Shown here: positions 45,601 to 53,753 of the stretch, piece after piece
Layout of the letters: each line of letters opens with the position of its first letter
How positions within the stretch are numbered: position 1 is the first letter of the stretch
Assembly: GCF_050496765.1 (NCBI RefSeq)
Contig: NZ_JBNWEO010000015.1
Coordinates: 372,001 to 436,000, forward strand
Reading direction: 5' to 3'
DNA length: 64,000 nucleotides
Origin: JAEVLT01 sp050496765
Lineage (GTDB): Bacteria > Bacillota > Bacilli > Bacillales > Cytobacillaceae
The notes under the pieces: generated by a model
What the model saw: the letters and a program-made list of their open reading frames with translations, nothing else
The model's database searches: none
What the model was told of the DNA's origin: nothing
Translations under genes and position numbers: made by a program

Positions 45601-47153
45601 ATCTAAAAAATGCGAATCGTGATGCCCGCATTAGCGTTAAACTTGTTTCAAAGGGCGGTGTTGGCACAATTGCCGCCGGAGTGGCCAAGGCGTCAGCAGA
45701 TGTGATTGTCATCAGCGGTTACGATGGCGGAACAGGAGCCTCGCCGAAAACAAGTATTCAGCATGCTGGATTGCCATGGGAACTTGGGTTGGCGGAGGCA
45801 CACCAAACGCTTATGCTAAATGGTCTACGTGATCGAGTAATGCTGGAAACAGACGGGAAATTAATGACGGGGCGCGATGTAGTTATGGCAGCATTGCTGG
45901 GTGCGGAAGAATTTGGTTTTGCAACAGCCCCGCTTGTGGTCCTTGGCTGTGTCATGATGCGTGTTTGCCATTTGGATACATGTCCGGTCGGCATTGCCAC
46001 TCAAAACCCTGAACTGCGTAAAAAATTCACGGGTGAAGCTGATTATATCGTTAACTTTATGCGTTTTGTCGCCCAGGAAGTTCGGGAAATGATGGCGGAG
46101 CTTGGCTTTAGAACAATGGAAGAAATGATCGGTCGTACAGATATTTTAACAGTGAGTGAACGGGCAAAAGCACACTGGAAGGCGCGGCATCTAGATTTAA
46201 CTGCATTGCTTTATCAACCTGAGGGCTGCAGAACGTTCAAGCGTCCGCAAAACCATCGAATCGATGAAACGCTTGATGTTCAAAAAATACTACCAGCTGT
46301 TCGGCCGGCATTGGAGCAGGGAGTACCTGTGGATGTAAGTTTCCCAATCACGAACGTTCAACGCGTAGTGGGGACGATTGTTGGAAGTGAAATTTCAAAA
46401 CGATTTGGTGAAACTGGACTGCCGGAAGATACAATTACATTAAGATTTACTGGTTCTGCAGGACAAAGTTTTGGGGCATTTGTACCAAAAGGAATGACGC
46501 TTGATCTGACTGGCGATGTGAACGATTATGTTGGAAAAGGGTTGTCGGGCGGAAAAATCATTGTCAAAGCAGATGCCCATACAAAACTTGCTTCAGGAGA
46601 AAATGTGATTGCCGGAAACGTCGCATTTTATGGTGCAACAGGCGGAGAGGCCTATATTAACGGCCGTGCCGGAGAACGTTTTGCAGTTCGAAACAGTGGT
46701 GTGAACGTGGTTGTCGAAGGTGTTGGCGATCATGGCTGCGAATATATGACCGGCGGGCGAGTCGTGATTTTGGGGGATGTTGGCAAAAACTTTGCTGCCG
46801 GAATGTCAGGCGGAATTGCCTACGTCTTCGCTGATGATCAAGATGAATTTAAACATTTATGCAACCAAGATTTGATTGAATTTGAATCGGTATTTGATCC
46901 ATCTGATCAAGAAGTGATAAAAACATTGATCCAAAACCATTTCCGTTATACGGAAAGTGTAAAGGCAAGCTGGGTTCTTGAAAACTGGAAAGATGCGATC
47001 GTGAAATTTGTAAAAGTGGTTCCAAAAGATTACAAACGAATGATTCAGTTAATTCAGCAGCAAAAAGAAGCGGGTTTATCAGAAGATGATGCCGTTATGA
47101 GTGCCTTTTTAGCCAATTCCTCGACGAAACATCAGGAAGCAGCAATCCGCTAA
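42621..47153 (+). CDS. gltA: Glutamate synthase (NADPH) large subunit
   Basis: A 1,510-residue enzyme that, with GltB, makes two glutamates from glutamine and 2-oxoglutarate. The N-terminal amidotransferase begins after a short leader with C21 in HDACGIGLYAH (the catalytic cysteine after propeptide removal). The FMN-binding synthase domain follows (GGKSNSGEGGEDPSRY, ISGYDGGTGASPKTS), with the 3Fe-4S cysteines in CVMMRVCHLDTCPVG, and a C-terminal beta-helix of glycine repeats ends the protein. The length matches B. subtilis GltA. GGAGCG precedes the ATG. Confidence 0.95.
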   Translation: MTYHQLPKAQGLYRPEFEHDACGIGLYAHIKGKPTHDIVQKGLKMLCQLDHRGGQGSDPFTGDGAGIMVQIPDLFFRQECSEMNLPEKGKYGVGMLFFSKNESERNKIETYINQLVEQEGQTVLGWRTVPVDAGKIGVTAQESCPVIRQLFIGDAENHTDSLFFERKLYVIRKQAEKWSKEFGFRFYFASLSSRTIVYKGLLTPEQVDAFYLDLQNKHFVSAFALVHSRFSTNTFPSWERAHPNRYLIHNGEINTLQGNIHWMKAREKQFVSKAFGGDLEKVLPILDTDGSDSSILDNALEFLVLAGRKPAHAAMMLVPEPWSDNPHISKEKRAFYEYHSSLMEPWDGPSAISFTDGKQIGAILDRNGLRPARYYVTEDDYIIFSSEVGVVDVEPEKVLYKERLRPGKMLLIDLEEGRIISDQEIKSDLAQEQPYQKWLDEQLVLLEGNIETEGEIPADLLVRQKAFGYTYEDIQKYILPVVKEGKDPLGAMGNDMPLAVLSDRPQALFNYFKQLFAQVTNPPIDSIREAIVTSTISYLGAEGNLLHPSEINCRRIQLETPIITNRQLEELKVSELFKSKVIDSLFADDLENSLNEICIQADEAIAAGASLIILSDRNMNEKEAAIPILLAVSALHQHLIRQGQRTKASIIVESAEVREVHHFAVLLGYGVDAINPYLVFTIYQQAVEEGTLPFTYQNAVNKYVVAMTVGVVKVMSKMGISTVQSYRGAQIFEAVGISSDVIDHYFTGTVSQIGGIGLDTIAEEVNLRHKEAYNQLSDNSLESGSNFQWRHDGEHHAFNPGTIHTLQWACRNGDYQLFKKYSQLANEERLGFLRNLFTFHDSRQPVPINEVESVDSIVRRFKTGAMSFGSISKEAHETLAIAMNRLGGKSNSGEGGEDPSRYVPDENGDNRGSAIKQIASGRFGVKSHYLVNSKELQIKMAQGAKPGEGGQLMGKKVYPWVADVRGATPGVSLISPPPHHDIYSIEDLAQLIHDLKNANRDARISVKLVSKGGVGTIAAGVAKASADVIVISGYDGGTGASPKTSIQHAGLPWELGLAEAHQTLMLNGLRDRVMLETDGKLMTGRDVVMAALLGAEEFGFATAPLVVLGCVMMRVCHLDTCPVGIATQNPELRKKFTGEADYIVNFMRFVAQEVREMMAELGFRTMEEMIGRTDILTVSERAKAHWKARHLDLTALLYQPEGCRTFKRPQNHRIDETLDVQKILPAVRPALEQGVPVDVSFPITNVQRVVGTIVGSEISKRFGETGLPEDTITLRFTGSAGQSFGAFVPKGMTLDLTGDVNDYVGKGLSGGKIIVKADAHTKLASGENVIAGNVAFYGATGGEAYINGRAGERFAVRNSGVNVVVEGVGDHGCEYMTGGRVVILGDVGKNFAAGMSGGIAYVFADDQDEFKHLCNQDLIEFESVFDPSDQEVIKTLIQNHFRYTESVKASWVLENWKDAIVKFVKVVPKDYKRMIQLIQQQKEAGLSEDDAVMSAFLANSSTKHQEAAIR

Positions 47154-47170
47154 GAAAGGGGAGAGAGAAA

Positions 47171-48637
47171 ATGGGGAAAATAACAGGATTTATGGAATAT
47201 ACTCGCGAAAAAGCCGGAGAACGGCATCCGCTTACACGCCTAAACGATTGGAAAGAGTATACAACGCCTTTTTCCGCTGAAAAGTTACGCGTTCAAGGGG
47301 CGCGATGCATGGATTGTGCCACTCCTTTCTGCCATATCGGAATGGAGATTCAAGGAGCAACATCCGGTTGTCCGGTTCATAACCTGATCCCGGAATGGAA
47401 TGATCTCGTCTATCGCGGCCGTTGGAAAGAGGCTCTCGATCGGCTTTTAAAAACAAATAATTTTCCTGAATTTACTGGAAGAGTTTGTCCGGCACCATGT
47501 GAAGGTTCTTGTACACTGGCGATTTCAGACCCAGCTGTCACAATTAAGAATATTGAACAAGCAATTAGCGATAAAGCCTTTGAAAACGGATGGATCACGC
47601 CGAGGATTCCGGCAATCCGGACAGGAAAGAAAGTTGCAATTGTCGGTTCCGGTCCTGCCGGTATGGCCGCTGCTGATCAACTGAATCAAGCAGGTCACTC
47701 GGTAACCGTTTATGAGCGTGATGATCGTCCTGGCGGGTTGCTGATGTATGGTATACCGAATATGAAGCTGGATAAAGATGTAGTAGAACGTCGCATTCAC
47801 TTATTGGAGCAGGAAGGTATCGATTTTGTTACGAATACAGAAGTTGGTAAAGATCTAACCGCTGCAGAACTTCAAGCAAAATTCGATGCGGTTATCCTTT
47901 GTACAGGGGCTCAAAAGCAGCGTGATTTAGTGATTGATGGCCGAAAGTCAAAAGGGATTCACTTCGCGATGGAATATTTGACGAAAGCGACAAAAAGTTT
48001 ATTAGATTCGAATTTTGGAGATGGCCAGTTTATCAATGTTGAGGGGAAAGATGTTATCGTGATCGGTGGCGGGGACACAGGCGCCGATTGTGTCGCAACG
48101 GCACTTCGCCAAAAATGCCGCAGTGTGATTCAGTTCGGGAAGCATCCGCAATTGCCTATAGAACGCGCTGCTGAGAACAGGTGGCCTGCGTACCCGAACG
48201 TCTTTACGATGGATTACGCATATAAGGAAGCAGAAGCTGCGTTTGGAGAGGATCCGCGTCAATATTCCATTCAAACGAAAAAAATCGTTGCAGATGAGAA
48301 CGGGAATGTGAAAGAACTTCATACTATCCAAATGGAAAAGCTGAAGGACGAAGAAGGCCGATACTATTTTAAGGAAATTCCAGGTACCGAAAAAGTATGG
48401 CCTGCTCAGTTTGTATTTATCGCAATCGGCTTTGAGGGAACAGAACAGCCACTTTTAAGCCAATTTGGGGTTAGAAGTGTAAACCAGAAAGTTGAAGCTG
48501 CATACGGCGAGTTCAAAACGAATGTGGAAGGTGTCTTTGCGGCAGGAGACGCCAGAAGGGGTCAAAGCCTTATTGTTTGGGCGATTAACGAAGGCCGGGA
48601 AGTTGCGCAAGAAGTCGACAAATACTTGATAGGGTAA
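47171..48637 (+). CDS. gltB: Glutamate synthase (NADPH) small subunit
   Basis: The 488-residue electron-input subunit: N-terminal cysteine-rich 4Fe-4S region (RCMDCATPFCH, CPAPCEGSCTL), FAD site (VAIVGSGPAGMAAADQL) and NADPH site (VIVIGGGDTGADC). It passes electrons from NADPH to GltA. It follows gltA by 17 bases, with GGGGAGAG before the ATG, so the two form one operon under GltC. Confidence 0.95.
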   Translation: MGKITGFMEYTREKAGERHPLTRLNDWKEYTTPFSAEKLRVQGARCMDCATPFCHIGMEIQGATSGCPVHNLIPEWNDLVYRGRWKEALDRLLKTNNFPEFTGRVCPAPCEGSCTLAISDPAVTIKNIEQAISDKAFENGWITPRIPAIRTGKKVAIVGSGPAGMAAADQLNQAGHSVTVYERDDRPGGLLMYGIPNMKLDKDVVERRIHLLEQEGIDFVTNTEVGKDLTAAELQAKFDAVILCTGAQKQRDLVIDGRKSKGIHFAMEYLTKATKSLLDSNFGDGQFINVEGKDVIVIGGGDTGADCVATALRQKCRSVIQFGKHPQLPIERAAENRWPAYPNVFTMDYAYKEAEAAFGEDPRQYSIQTKKIVADENGNVKELHTIQMEKLKDEEGRYYFKEIPGTEKVWPAQFVFIAIGFEGTEQPLLSQFGVRSVNQKVEAAYGEFKTNVEGVFAAGDARRGQSLIVWAINEGREVAQEVDKYLIG

Positions 48638-48839
48638 AAATAAGTTGGGAAAAGCGATTGCCTTTTTATTTCCCACTAAAAAATTTTTTCAAAAGGAAAA
48701 AGTTCTCCATTATTAAAGTGGATCTTTCAAATCGAAATGGCAGTCCAACAAGGCTGCTTTTTTCGTTTTCTTGAATAAACCAATGCGGAATGAGATACTA
48801 TGGGTGAAGTGTTAACAGATTTAATGGATGGTGAAGTTC

Positions 48840-49457
48840 ATGCAGCGCACGCAAATACCTACATATGAACGAATTGCAATCGACCTTGCAAACCGGATTT
48901 ATGACGGTCATTTTAAGATAGGGGAGAAAATCCACGGCCGGTCAACTTTAGCGAGTGAATACAAAGTGTCTCCGGAAACGATTCGAAGAGCGATCAAAAT
49001 CTTGGAGGACGTTGAAATTGTTCATTCGGCCCAGGGGAGCGGGATCGTTATTTCGTCCAAAGAAAATGCGTTTAAATATATTAATCGATTTTCTACTATA
49101 GAAAGTGTTAAGGATTTGGAAAAGCAAATCAACGCCTTAATTACAGAAAGATCCAAACTGGACGAACAGCTTTCCGATACGTTGAGAAAATTAATGGATT
49201 ACTCGGGGAAATTGCGGCACACCAATCCATTGGCGCCAATTGAAATTGAAATTTTACCGGGATGCAATCATATTGGGAAAACCATATCGGAAGTAAAGTT
49301 TTGGCAAAATACAGGCGGCACGGTCGTCGGAATGAAACGGAAAGGGGAAATTGTGATCTCACCGGGACCCTACGCCCTCATTTGGGAGGGAGACGTCCTG
49401 CTAATTATTGGTGACGAGAAAATATATGATCGTGTGGTACATTTTCTGCAAGAATAA
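48840..49457 (+). CDS. busR: BusR-like regulator (GntR winged helix + RCK_C domain)
   Basis: A 205-residue protein with a GntR-type helix-turn-helix at about 1-75 (STLASEYKVSPETIRRAIKIL), a coiled-coil linker (VKDLEKQINALITERSKLDEQL) and a C-terminal TrkA_C/RCK_C domain (about 120-205, ending ISPGPYALIWEGDVLLIIGD). This is the layout of BusR, which represses betaine uptake genes when c-di-AMP binds the RCK_C domain. It is tail-to-tail with an OpuF/BusA-type transporter. The ATG at 48840 has GGTGAAG before it; an in-frame ATG at 48828 is possible. Confidence 0.85.
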   Translation: MQRTQIPTYERIAIDLANRIYDGHFKIGEKIHGRSTLASEYKVSPETIRRAIKILEDVEIVHSAQGSGIVISSKENAFKYINRFSTIESVKDLEKQINALITERSKLDEQLSDTLRKLMDYSGKLRHTNPLAPIEIEILPGCNHIGKTISEVKFWQNTGGTVVGMKRKGEIVISPGPYALIWEGDVLLIIGDEKIYDRVVHFLQE

Positions 49458-49493
49458 CAAACAGCCGGTACGAACCTTTACCGGCTGTTTGTT
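49456..49493. terminator. Bidirectional terminator between busR-like and opuF genes
   Basis: A perfect 15-bp stem, AACAAACAGCCGGTA with TACCGGCTGTTTGTT, around an 8-base loop separates the convergent genes. Confidence 0.9.
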
Positions 49494-49497
49494 CCTC

Positions 49498-51066
49498 TTA
49501 TTGAATCAATCCTTCTTTTTGTAAAAATTCCTTCGCTACTTTTTCTGGCGATTGTTTTAAACTATCAACCTTGTAGTTTAATTCCCGCATTTTTTCATCG
49601 GAAAGTTTTCCAGCTAATGAATTGACGACTTTCTTCAACTCCGGGTGCTCCTTTAGGGTTGATTCCTTTATAATTGGTACTGCATAATACGGAGGGAAGA
49701 ACTGTTTATCATCTTCCAATACTTTCAACTTAAAGGCTTCGAGCAATCCATCAGTGGAAAAGGCATCAATGACGTCACTATTGTGATTGTTAAGGGCTTT
49801 ATAGCGCAAGCCCCCGTCAACCGCTTTTACCGCTTTAAAGTTTAAATTGTACGCTTTTGACAAACCTGGAAGCCCATCGGGACGGTTCGGAAATTCGATG
49901 GTTGGTCCAATCGTCAACTGGTTGCTGACTTTTGCCAAATCGGAAATTGTTTTTAACCCGTATTGTGCCGCTGTGTCTTGGCGGACAGCCAATGCATAGG
50001 TATTGTTAAAGCCAAGAGGCTTCAATAGTTCAATTCCGTATTTATCTTTAAACTCTTTTTTTACAAGATCATATACTTTTTGAGGATCATTAATGGCTTT
50101 CTGCTTTAAAATATTCACAAGACCTGTACCGGTATATTCTGGATAAAGATCGATATCGCCTTTAGTAAGAGCGCCAAAAGTAACTTGTGAACCACCTAAA
50201 TTCAACTTTCTTTCAACTTTCAGATCGGTTTTGTTTTCAATCAGATCGGCCAGCATATTTCCCAAAATTAATTGTTCTGAAAAGTTTTTTGAACCGATAA
50301 CAATTTTATCTTTCGCTTTCGCACTTGGATAAAAAGCGAATATGCCTGCGGCAATTAGCACGATTGTGGCAAATGAAATGATTATTTTTTTACGGGATTT
50401 GCTTGCTGTTTTTTTCGGGGATGCAGTAGAGTTCATTTTGCTTGTGTAAGACAGTTTCCTTTCTAGTTTGCCTACGCCAAAATCAATCGCCAATGCCAGA
50501 ATACACGCTGGGATTGCACCAGCTAAAATCATATTGTTGTCAACTGTTTGAACCCCTGAAAAAACAAGATAGCCTAGCCCGCCGGCGCCAATAAATGCTG
50601 CAATGGTCATTAATCCAACTGCTGTGACAGCCGAAATCCGAATCCCAGCCATAATGACCGGGAAGGCCAGCGGCAATTGGATTTTGCGCATCGTTTGGCT
50701 TTTCGTTAAACCGATTCCCCTTGCAGCTTCTAAAATATCTGAATCGATATTTGTTAGCCCGGTGTAGGTATTTTTAACGATTGGCAGCAAGGAATAGAGA
50801 ACAACCATGACAATCGCAGGAGTGCTGCCGATTCCGATAAACGGAATCAAAAATCCGAGCAATGCCAAACTGGGGACGGCTTGAATTACATTTGCAGCCC
50901 CGATGATCGGTTTTGATAGCCGTGGTTCCCGCGAGATTAAAATGCCTAGCGGAATTCCAATCATGACGGCAATGACAACGGAAAAAATGCTCAAATAGAT
51001 GTGTTTGCCAAGAAGACTTATTATTTGCTGGTAATTCAATGTGAGATAATTCCAAAATTCACTCAT
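49498..51066 (-). CDS. opuFB: Osmoprotectant ABC transporter permease fused to its substrate-binding protein
   Basis: A 522-residue fusion. Residues 1-200 are the permease with five or six helices and the EAA loop (AARGIGLTKSQTMRKIQLPLAFP). A further helix near 230-250 anchors the extracellular glycine-betaine-type binding domain (about 255-522, starting IVIGSKNFSEQLILGNML). The same joined layout is known for OpuFB and BusAB. It imports compatible solutes such as betaine; the exact substrate is not readable. Its start touches the stop of the ATPase gene. Confidence 0.9.
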   Translation of the reverse strand: MSEFWNYLTLNYQQIISLLGKHIYLSIFSVVIAVMIGIPLGILISREPRLSKPIIGAANVIQAVPSLALLGFLIPFIGIGSTPAIVMVVLYSLLPIVKNTYTGLTNIDSDILEAARGIGLTKSQTMRKIQLPLAFPVIMAGIRISAVTAVGLMTIAAFIGAGGLGYLVFSGVQTVDNNMILAGAIPACILALAIDFGVGKLERKLSYTSKMNSTASPKKTASKSRKKIIISFATIVLIAAGIFAFYPSAKAKDKIVIGSKNFSEQLILGNMLADLIENKTDLKVERKLNLGGSQVTFGALTKGDIDLYPEYTGTGLVNILKQKAINDPQKVYDLVKKEFKDKYGIELLKPLGFNNTYALAVRQDTAAQYGLKTISDLAKVSNQLTIGPTIEFPNRPDGLPGLSKAYNLNFKAVKAVDGGLRYKALNNHNSDVIDAFSTDGLLEAFKLKVLEDDKQFFPPYYAVPIIKESTLKEHPELKKVVNSLAGKLSDEKMRELNYKVDSLKQSPEKVAKEFLQKEGLIQ

Positions 51067-52190
51067 TAAAAGGCTACCTCCAAATCAATTAGTTGGCTAC
51101 TTAGGGCGGATAAAATACTGCTTCTTGTGATCAGGCCAATTAATTGGTTAGCGCTGTTCACAACAGGCAAGTAGCCGATTTTGTGTTCGTTCATTGCAGC
51201 CAAAACGGCAATTAAATTCGTATCTTGAGAGACAGAAAGAACATTCTTCTCCATGATTTCTTCAAGAACCATGTTTCGGTTGAGCAGTTGAATTCCTTTT
51301 AAGGTAACAATCCCCAAAAGCTGCTGGTTGCGATCCGTTACAATTAAACTATCAACCTTTCGCTCTTTCATGATTTCGATGGCCTGCAGCACTGTTCTTT
51401 TTGCGGTAATTTTAACAGGCTGGTGGATCATAATATCCTCCGCTTTTAATAATTCCGGATTGTTCCAAACTCTTCTTTTTCCAATGAAATCTTCCACAAA
51501 AGGATTCGCGGGGTTTTTTAAAATATTTTCAGGGGTATCGTATTGGAGAATGTGCCCATCTTTTAATATGCAAATTTTGTCAGCAATTTTAATGGCTTCA
51601 TCCATATCGTGTGTGACAAAGATAATGGTTTTGTTTAATTCTTTTTGCATTTGGTACAGCTCATCCTGAAGGGTGCTTCTTGTTACGGGATCAAGGGCAC
51701 TAAACGGTTCATCCATTAAAATGATGTCCGAATCGGTTGAAAAGGCTCTTGCAACGCCTACTCGCTGCTGTTGGCCACCGCTTAATTCTTTCGGATAACG
51801 ATGCAAATATTCTTCTGGATTTAAACCTACCATATTTAGTAAATCCGTAGTTTTCTTTTCAATCGCTTCCGGATTTTCTCCTTTTAGTTTTGGAATCAGT
51901 TCAAGATTTTCCTGAATGGTCATATGCGGGAACAGCCCGGTATTTTGGATGACATATCCAATGTTTCGTCTTAACTCAATCGGATTCATTTCGGTGATAT
52001 CGGTACCATTTACTAAAATTTTTCCTGAAGTTGGTTCAATCAGTTTGTTTACCATTTTCAAAAGAGTTGTCTTGCCACAGCCGCTCGGGCCGATAAATAC
52101 AATTAATTGACCTGCTTCAATGTCGAGTGTAAATTCTTCAATAACAGTTTTCGTCCGATACTTTTTCACAATGTTTCTGAATTGTATCAA
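51066..52190 (-). CDS. opuFA: Osmoprotectant ABC transporter ATPase with CBS domains
   Basis: A 374-residue ATPase with Walker A GPSGCGKTT, signature LSGGQQQR, Walker B IILMDEPFSALDP and the switch histidine in FVTHDMDEA. Two CBS domains fill about residues 250-374, a sensor for ionic strength or, in related OpuC, for c-di-AMP. It is first in a two-gene operon with the fused permease. Confidence 0.92.
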   Translation of the reverse strand: MIQFRNIVKKYRTKTVIEEFTLDIEAGQLIVFIGPSGCGKTTLLKMVNKLIEPTSGKILVNGTDITEMNPIELRRNIGYVIQNTGLFPHMTIQENLELIPKLKGENPEAIEKKTTDLLNMVGLNPEEYLHRYPKELSGGQQQRVGVARAFSTDSDIILMDEPFSALDPVTRSTLQDELYQMQKELNKTIIFVTHDMDEAIKIADKICILKDGHILQYDTPENILKNPANPFVEDFIGKRRVWNNPELLKAEDIMIHQPVKITAKRTVLQAIEIMKERKVDSLIVTDRNQQLLGIVTLKGIQLLNRNMVLEEIMEKNVLSVSQDTNLIAVLAAMNEHKIGYLPVVNSANQLIGLITRSSILSALSSQLIDLEVAF

Positions 52191-52226
52191 TGTCGTATTC
52201 CCCCATTCTAAATTCTCTACTTAATG

Positions 52227-52257
52227 TGACAACTCAATGTTATCATATAAGTTGTCA
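52227..52257 (-). promoter_or_regulatory. Candidate BusR-like operator in the opuFA promoter
   Basis: TGACAACT at 52227-52234 and AGTTGTCA at 52250-52257 form a perfect 8-bp inverted repeat with a 15-bp spacer. On the minus strand a TATGAT -10 lies inside the spacer, so a bound dimer or tetramer would block RNA polymerase. Confidence 0.6.
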
Positions 52258-52504
52258 GTTTGTCGAATAACTTGCTTTGATTAGAGCCTTTAGAGCTTTT
52301 TACAAAAACCCAGCGTTACATAAGATATATAATGCAATGACCATAAAAAAGTTATTATAATTATTTATGTTAAATTATGGTTAAGAACTGTTTAGAAGCC
52401 TTAACGTAAGGGACGTTCAAACACAAGAAACTTGCTTTCTTTTAGGCTGGAAAATGATAAGATAGTGATAATAGCAAAATATCGAGAATAAAGGAGTCTT
52501 TCAT
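52258..52504. other. Intergenic DNA upstream of the M50 protease gene
   Basis: No gene is visible. AT-rich sequence with AAAGGAG at 52492-52498 as the ribosome site of the next gene; a core promoter is not clear. Confidence 0.4.
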
Positions 52505-53188
52505 TTGAAAGCGATATTTGATAAATTTAGTGTCACGTTTTTTGTTTTTCTGATTCTGGCAATTGTTTTAACAAAGGTTCCAATTGTGGGAAATTACGTA
52601 CAAATCATTAACACAGTCATTCATGAATCAGGACATGCGCTCATTGCTCTTCTCGGGGGGAAAGTGGAAAAAATATCTTTATTTGTCAATACAGAAGGGG
52701 TTACCTATAGTACCCAATCCACTTGGGCAGGAGCCTTTTTTACAAGTTTAGCAGGTTATGTTTTTTCCTCTTTAATGGCTTTTTTGGCTTTTTGGCTTAT
52801 TGGGAAAAAATATTACCGTATTCTGATTAGCCTATTGTTAATTTTAATTGGTCTAAATCTTGGTTTATGGGTGAGAAATGGTTATGGCGTTTTCTGGCTT
52901 ACCACCTTCGCTGCAGGATTTATATTGCTGTTATTTAAAGGGAGCCCATCTTTCATCAATACTGTTCTACTGTTAATTGCGTCCATTCTGTTAGTTGTTT
53001 CGATTACTAGCTCTTACGATATTATGATCATAAGTTTTATACGACCCGAATCGGCCGGTGATGCCGGGAACTTAGGGAAATTAACAAAATTTCTGCCCGT
53101 ACAATTCTGGGGGATTTTCTTTTTCTTGCAAGCCATTTGGTTTAGTTGGATGGGGGTAAAAAAAGGTATATTTAAACTTGAGAAATAA
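52505..53188 (+). CDS. M50-type membrane metalloprotease
   Basis: A 227-residue membrane protein with the zinc-protease motif HESGH in the second helix (NTVIHESGHALIALLGGKVEKI), followed by about five more helices. This matches short M50B-like peptidases of Gram-positive bacteria. Substrates are unknown. The start is a TTG with AAAGGAG at correct spacing. A 54-codon gene follows 41 bases later and may share its transcript. Confidence 0.8.
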   Translation: MKAIFDKFSVTFFVFLILAIVLTKVPIVGNYVQIINTVIHESGHALIALLGGKVEKISLFVNTEGVTYSTQSTWAGAFFTSLAGYVFSSLMAFLAFWLIGKKYYRILISLLLILIGLNLGLWVRNGYGVFWLTTFAAGFILLLFKGSPSFINTVLLLIASILLVVSITSSYDIMIISFIRPESAGDAGNLGKLTKFLPVQFWGIFFFLQAIWFSWMGVKKGIFKLEK

Positions 53189-53229
53189 GGAAAATTTTTC
53201 TTTCTTATCAAAATCGTAAGGAGATAAAA

Positions 53230-53394
53230 ATGGTTAAATTTAGGTTAAAAAAGAAGAAAAACGAATCGAAGGGAAAGAAAATGGCAAAGTCGGTTGTAGA
53301 AGAAGCAGGAGGCGAGATTATTGAAACCATTTTGGCTGCAGGAATAAAAGGCATTCTTCGCTTTATTAAACATCTTTTAAATGTGTTGCAGTAA
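53230..53394 (+). CDS. 54-residue basic protein with amphipathic C-terminus
   Basis: A small gene with AAGGAG at 53217-53222, ATG at 53230 and a terminator 2 bases after its stop. The product starts with a lysine-rich stretch (MVKFRLKKKKNESKGKKMAK) and continues as one or two amphipathic hydrophobic helices (IIETILAAGIKGILRFIKHLL). It has no clear signal-peptide cleavage site. It is not recognised as any family. Its place directly behind an M50 protease hints at a substrate, partner or membrane-active peptide, but that is a guess. Confidence 0.65.
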   Translation: MVKFRLKKKKNESKGKKMAKSVVEEAGGEIIETILAAGIKGILRFIKHLLNVLQ

Positions 53395-53395
53395 G

Positions 53396-53430
53396 GGTTA
53401 GCTTAAAAAATGGGCTAACCTTTTTCTTTT
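53396..53430 (+). terminator. Terminator after the 54-residue gene
   Basis: GGTTAGC pairs with GCTAACC and is followed by TTTTTCTTTTT. Confidence 0.85.
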
Positions 53431-53548
53431 TGCTAATCAGACAAACATGCCGCGAGCGGCACTATGAAGAATGAAAAAAAGTTTATTTTCAGGGTAGAAT
53501 TTATCGAAATAATTCTTTCACACTTGAATACATTAAAGGTTTAAACTG

Positions 53549-53576
53549 TTGAAATATTTTTAATTTATGGTAAAAT
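53549..53576 (+). promoter_or_regulatory. Promoter of the nrnB leader
   Basis: TTGAAA at 53549-53554 and TAAAAT at 53571-53576 with a 16-nt spacer; transcription would start near 53583. Confidence 0.6.
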
Positions 53577-53582
53577 AAAAAT

Positions 53583-53678
53583 GGTTAAACTTTCAAAGTT
53601 TAGACCTCCTAAATGATGGGCTTTGCGCGACAGCTTGGCTCTTTTTGAACCTTTGAACTTGTTTCAAAGGTTTTTTTC
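53583..53678 (+). ncRNA. Possible attenuator leader or small RNA upstream of nrnB
   Basis: A ~95-nt stretch begins after a good promoter and ends with a terminator, AACCTTTGAA/TTCAAAGGTT at 53648-53672 plus seven Ts. Upstream, TTCAAAG at 53596-53602 can pair with CTTTGAA at 53651-53657, the same bases that form the terminator, so two exclusive folds exist. Between them lies TTTAG/CTAAA and a GC-rich core (GGGCTTTGCGCGACAGCTTG). I do not recognise a known riboswitch class. Confidence 0.5.
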
Positions 53679-53753
53679 GTTTAGGAATATAGGGAATAAG
53701 ATGTGCCGTTTTATTTCAAAATAAGACTTATGAAAAATTAGAAGGTGATGACG

